5,632 nt of DNA from Clostridia bacterium. GTDB taxonomy: Bacteria > Bacillota > Clostridia > Oscillospirales > CAG-272. Position 1 is the first letter of the stretch. The number at the start of each line of letters is the position of its first letter. Positions 4,305 through 5,632 of the stretch are shown piece by piece. Where the stretch lies: contig JAFQOC010000364.1 of NCBI GenBank assembly GCA_017420845.1, forward strand, positions 1 to 5,632. Direction: 5' to 3'. The notes beneath the pieces are model-generated. The model had not been told where the DNA came from and did no database searches. It worked only from the letters and a program-made list of their open reading frames with translations. The position numbers and the translations under genes are program-made.

Positions 4305-5441
4305 TCAGTCCTTTTTCTTCAGGACAACGGCGGCCGCGGCGGCGAAGGCCGTGACGGCGGCGGTCATGCCGATGGCGGAGCCGCAGCCCGGCTTCTCGGG
4401 CTCGGTCTTGGGGGCGTCGGTGGGAGCCTCGGTCTCGGGGGCCTGGGTATCAGCCTGGGTGGGAGCCTCGGTGATCTCCTCGGTAGCCTCCTCGGTGGGA
4501 GCCTCGGTCACTTCCTCGGTGACCTCCTCGGAGGGAGCCTCGGTCTCGTCGGAGTCTGCGGGATCCACCAGGTTGAAGATGTGGAGAGCCATGCTCTTGT
4601 CGGTGCCGATGTCAGCTCTGTCCTGATCGGAGAGCTGGCAGGCGTAGCGCAGACCGCCCAGACAGCCGACGTAGCCGTCGGCCACGTAGTCCAGGTAGCG
4701 GGCGTCGCCCAGATGGAGCTGGAAATTCATGAAGACCTGATCGGGGATATTCTTCTCCATGTACAGATCCTCCCAGCCGAAGAACATCTCATAGGTGGTG
4801 AGCTGCTTGTCCTCGTCGCGGGTAATCATGTAGGTGCCGTCCAGCATATCGTCGGGGGAATTGTAGATGCCGTAGGAGGAGCCGGTGTAACAGATGCCCA
4901 CGGGGGTCAGGACACCGCTGCCGTCATCCCACAGCGCGTAGGTGGAGCGGATACGGTCCAGCATGTAAGCCTGGGTATAGGTGCCGTTCTCGATGTCACC
5001 GTAGGCGTCCACGGCCACGTCGATCTCCAGGGAATCCAGTCCCCAGATGTCGATCTTGCTGTTGCAGCGGGTGAAGAGAGAGGCCTCCACGATCTCGGCG
5101 GCCACGTACAGGCCGGTCTCGTCATAGGTCACGTAGTACTTGATGCTGTAGGGCAGGATCTCGGGGATTTCCTCCTCGGGGAAGCCCTCCTTGGACCAAT
5201 CCATCCAGTTCATACCCTCGGAGTCCTTGTTCACCTCGATGGGCTCGCAGGCGTACTCGCCCTCAGAGACGATACCGTCGATCTTGATGCCCTCGGAGGG
5301 GGGGACGTTGTGGGTCTGCTGACCGTAGTCGGCAAAGGCGTCGTAGGGGGTGTCTTCGGAAGCGGATACGGTGACCGACAGGGCCGTCATGAGCATAACG
5401 GCGGCGACCAGCACCGAAAGGACGCGCGCGTTCTTTTTCAT
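4305..5441 (-). CDS. Secreted, probably surface-anchored protein with a CBM9/DOMON-like domain
   Basis: A 378-residue exported protein. Signal peptide: MKKNAR, hydrophobic core (7-24), likely cleavage after VSA (25-27). Residues about 50-292 look like a carbohydrate-binding family 9/DOMON-like beta sandwich: IKIDGIVSEGEYACEPIEV (52-70), YSIKYYVTYDETGLYVAAEI (98-117) and WGLDSLEIDVAVDA (133-146) follow the order 'substrate-like strand, D-x-x-x-LYVA strand, D-x-x-E-I/V' of that fold. An acidic TEAP-repeat spacer follows (about 296-348), then PGCGSAIG (351-358), a hydrophobic Ala/Val stretch (359-374) and KKKD at the end. No catalytic domain is visible, so sugar binding or a surface display role is inferred only. 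ATG 5441 is preferred over an in-frame TTG at 5459, because AAGGAG (5449-5454) sits seven bases before the ATG. It is monocistronic, with its own promoter and terminator. The domain call is moderate; export is firm. Confidence 0.8.
   Translation of the reverse strand: MKKNARVLSVLVAAVMLMTALSVTVSASEDTPYDAFADYGQQTHNVPPSEGIKIDGIVSEGEYACEPIEVNKDSEGMNWMDWSKEGFPEEEIPEILPYSIKYYVTYDETGLYVAAEIVEASLFTRCNSKIDIWGLDSLEIDVAVDAYGDIENGTYTQAYMLDRIRSTYALWDDGSGVLTPVGICYTGSSYGIYNSPDDMLDGTYMITRDEDKQLTTYEMFFGWEDLYMEKNIPDQVFMNFQLHLGDARYLDYVADGYVGCLGGLRYACQLSDQDRADIGTDKSMALHIFNLVDPADSDETEAPSEEVTEEVTEAPTEEATEEITEAPTQADTQAPETEAPTDAPKTEPEKPGCGSAIGMTAAVTAFAAAAAVVLKKKD
4398..4544 (-). repeat. TEAP-type linker repeats in the secreted protein
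   Basis: TEAP recurs at residues 300, 312, 324 and 337 (periods 12, 12 and 13). The intervening units are like SEEVTEEV and TEEATEEI. In the DNA a 12-mer (gggagcctcggt on plus) recurs exactly at 4422, 4461, 4497 and 4533. The segment is acidic and Thr/Pro-rich, the usual make-up of a disordered wall-spanning spacer between a surface domain and its membrane anchor. Confidence 0.85.
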
Positions 5442-5474
5442 AATCTTTCTCCTTATCAACTCATTCTGTTTCTT

Positions 5475-5490
5475 TCTCCCGATCGGGAGA
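5475..5490. promoter_or_regulatory. Perfect 16-bp palindrome in the secreted-protein leader
   Basis: TCTCCCGATCGGGAGA is fully self-complementary. It lies about 40 bp downstream of the predicted start of transcription and 20 bp upstream of the ribosome binding site. It could be a roadblock operator for a dimeric regulator, or a 6-bp RNA hairpin with a GATC loop. Nothing in the window identifies the regulator. Confidence 0.5.
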
Positions 5491-5536
5491 GAGGGAATCG
5501 GGGCGCCCTGCGGAGGGGAACCAACTATCCATTTAC

Positions 5537-5565
5537 ATTATAGCAACCTGTTTCCCGAAAATCAA
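5537..5565 (-). promoter_or_regulatory. Promoter of the secreted CBM9-like protein gene
   Basis: The -35 is TTGATT (5560-5565), the spacer 17 bp, and the -10 a perfect TATAAT (5537-5542) with a TGC extension. Transcription should start near 5530, leaving a leader of about 89 nt that contains the GATC-centred palindrome and a GC-rich block (5501-5515). Confidence 0.8.
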
Positions 5566-5585
5566 TGGAAAATTCGCACAAGTTG

Positions 5586-5614
5586 TTGCATTTTCTTCCC
5601 AAATGGTGTATAAT
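5586..5614 (+). promoter_or_regulatory. Divergent promoter for a plus-strand gene beyond the right edge
   Basis: The -10 is a perfect TATAAT (5609-5614), with TTGCAT (5586-5591) 17 bp upstream as a partial -35. It faces away from the promoter at 5537-5565; the two -35 boxes are separated by 20 bp. A ribosome binding site follows almost at once (5622-5630). The gene itself is outside the window. Confidence 0.65.
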
Positions 5615-5621
5615 AAGCCAA

Positions 5622-5630
5622 AAAGGAGAG
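5622..5630 (+). promoter_or_regulatory. Ribosome binding site at the right edge
   Basis: A purine-rich AAAAAGGAGAGGA run ends the window, with the core AAGGAG. If transcription starts at about 5620-5623, the site is at the very 5' end of the message, implying a minimal leader. No start codon is inside the window. Confidence 0.55.
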
Positions 5631-5632
5631 GA

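Noticed and set aside
5442..5459. Upstream TTG start for the secreted protein, adding six residues (MIRRKI)
   Set aside because: This stretch contains the AAGGAG ribosome binding site itself, optimally placed for ATG 5441, and the MKKNAR start makes a classic signal peptide.
4176..5543. A 455-codon open frame on the plus strand across the secreted-protein gene
   Set aside because: It runs through the leftward terminator and promoter and mirrors the minus-strand gene, which has a signal peptide, ribosome binding site, promoter and terminator.

Overview
This window looks like a chromosomal piece of a fairly GC-rich member of the Bacillota, most likely class Clostridia (an Oscillospirales/Ruminococcaceae-type gut bacterium). 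The placement is an inference. It rests on the gene order rimP-nusA-ylxR(rnpM)-ylxQ-infB, a short NusA without the proteobacterial C-terminal repeats, strong AAGGAG-type ribosome binding sites, TATAAT-type promoters with extended -10 elements, and a secreted protein with a Thr/Glu/Ala/Pro linker and a Gly-Cys-Gly-Ser C-terminal anchor. All complete genes lie on the minus strand, so the biology reads from right to left.

Right edge (5442-5632): a divergent promoter region. One promoter (-10 at 5537-5542) drives the secreted-protein gene leftwards. A second, back-to-back promoter (-10 at 5609-5614) plus a ribosome binding site at the very edge point rightwards to a gene outside the window. A perfect 16-bp palindrome lies in the untranslated leader of the leftward gene.

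5441-4305: an exported, probably cell-surface protein with a CBM9/DOMON-like beta-sandwich domain, a 12-residue-period TEAP linker, and a C-terminal PGCGS-hydrophobic-KKKD anchor. It ends at a symmetric hairpin terminator (4257-4295).

4181-1: the translation/transcription operon. A well-formed promoter (4153-4181) is followed by a roughly 105-nt leader with two related hairpins spaced 40 nt apart. Then come rimP (30S maturation), nusA (elongation/termination factor), rnpM (ylxR, RNase P modulator), ylxQ (L7Ae-like RNA-binding protein) and infB (IF2). infB is cut by the left window edge inside the G1 motif GHVDHG, so it has no stop codon here and is easily missed. rnpM and ylxQ overlap by four bases (ATGA). 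The gaps rimP-nusA and nusA-rnpM are 27 nt each, and the ylxQ-infB gap of 75 nt carries two hairpins.

Most of the operon is ordinary core biology. The points worth a second look are: the tandem-hairpin leader, a candidate for NusA-dependent autoregulation; the very long IF2 N-terminal region (556 residues before the G domain, with a 127-residue Ala/Glu/Arg helix and a 48-bp tandem repeat array); a NusA KH1 loop reading GNRN instead of GxxG; and the unusual cysteine-containing C-terminal anchor of the secreted protein. Long open frames on the plus strand are codon-aligned antisense shadows and are not genes.
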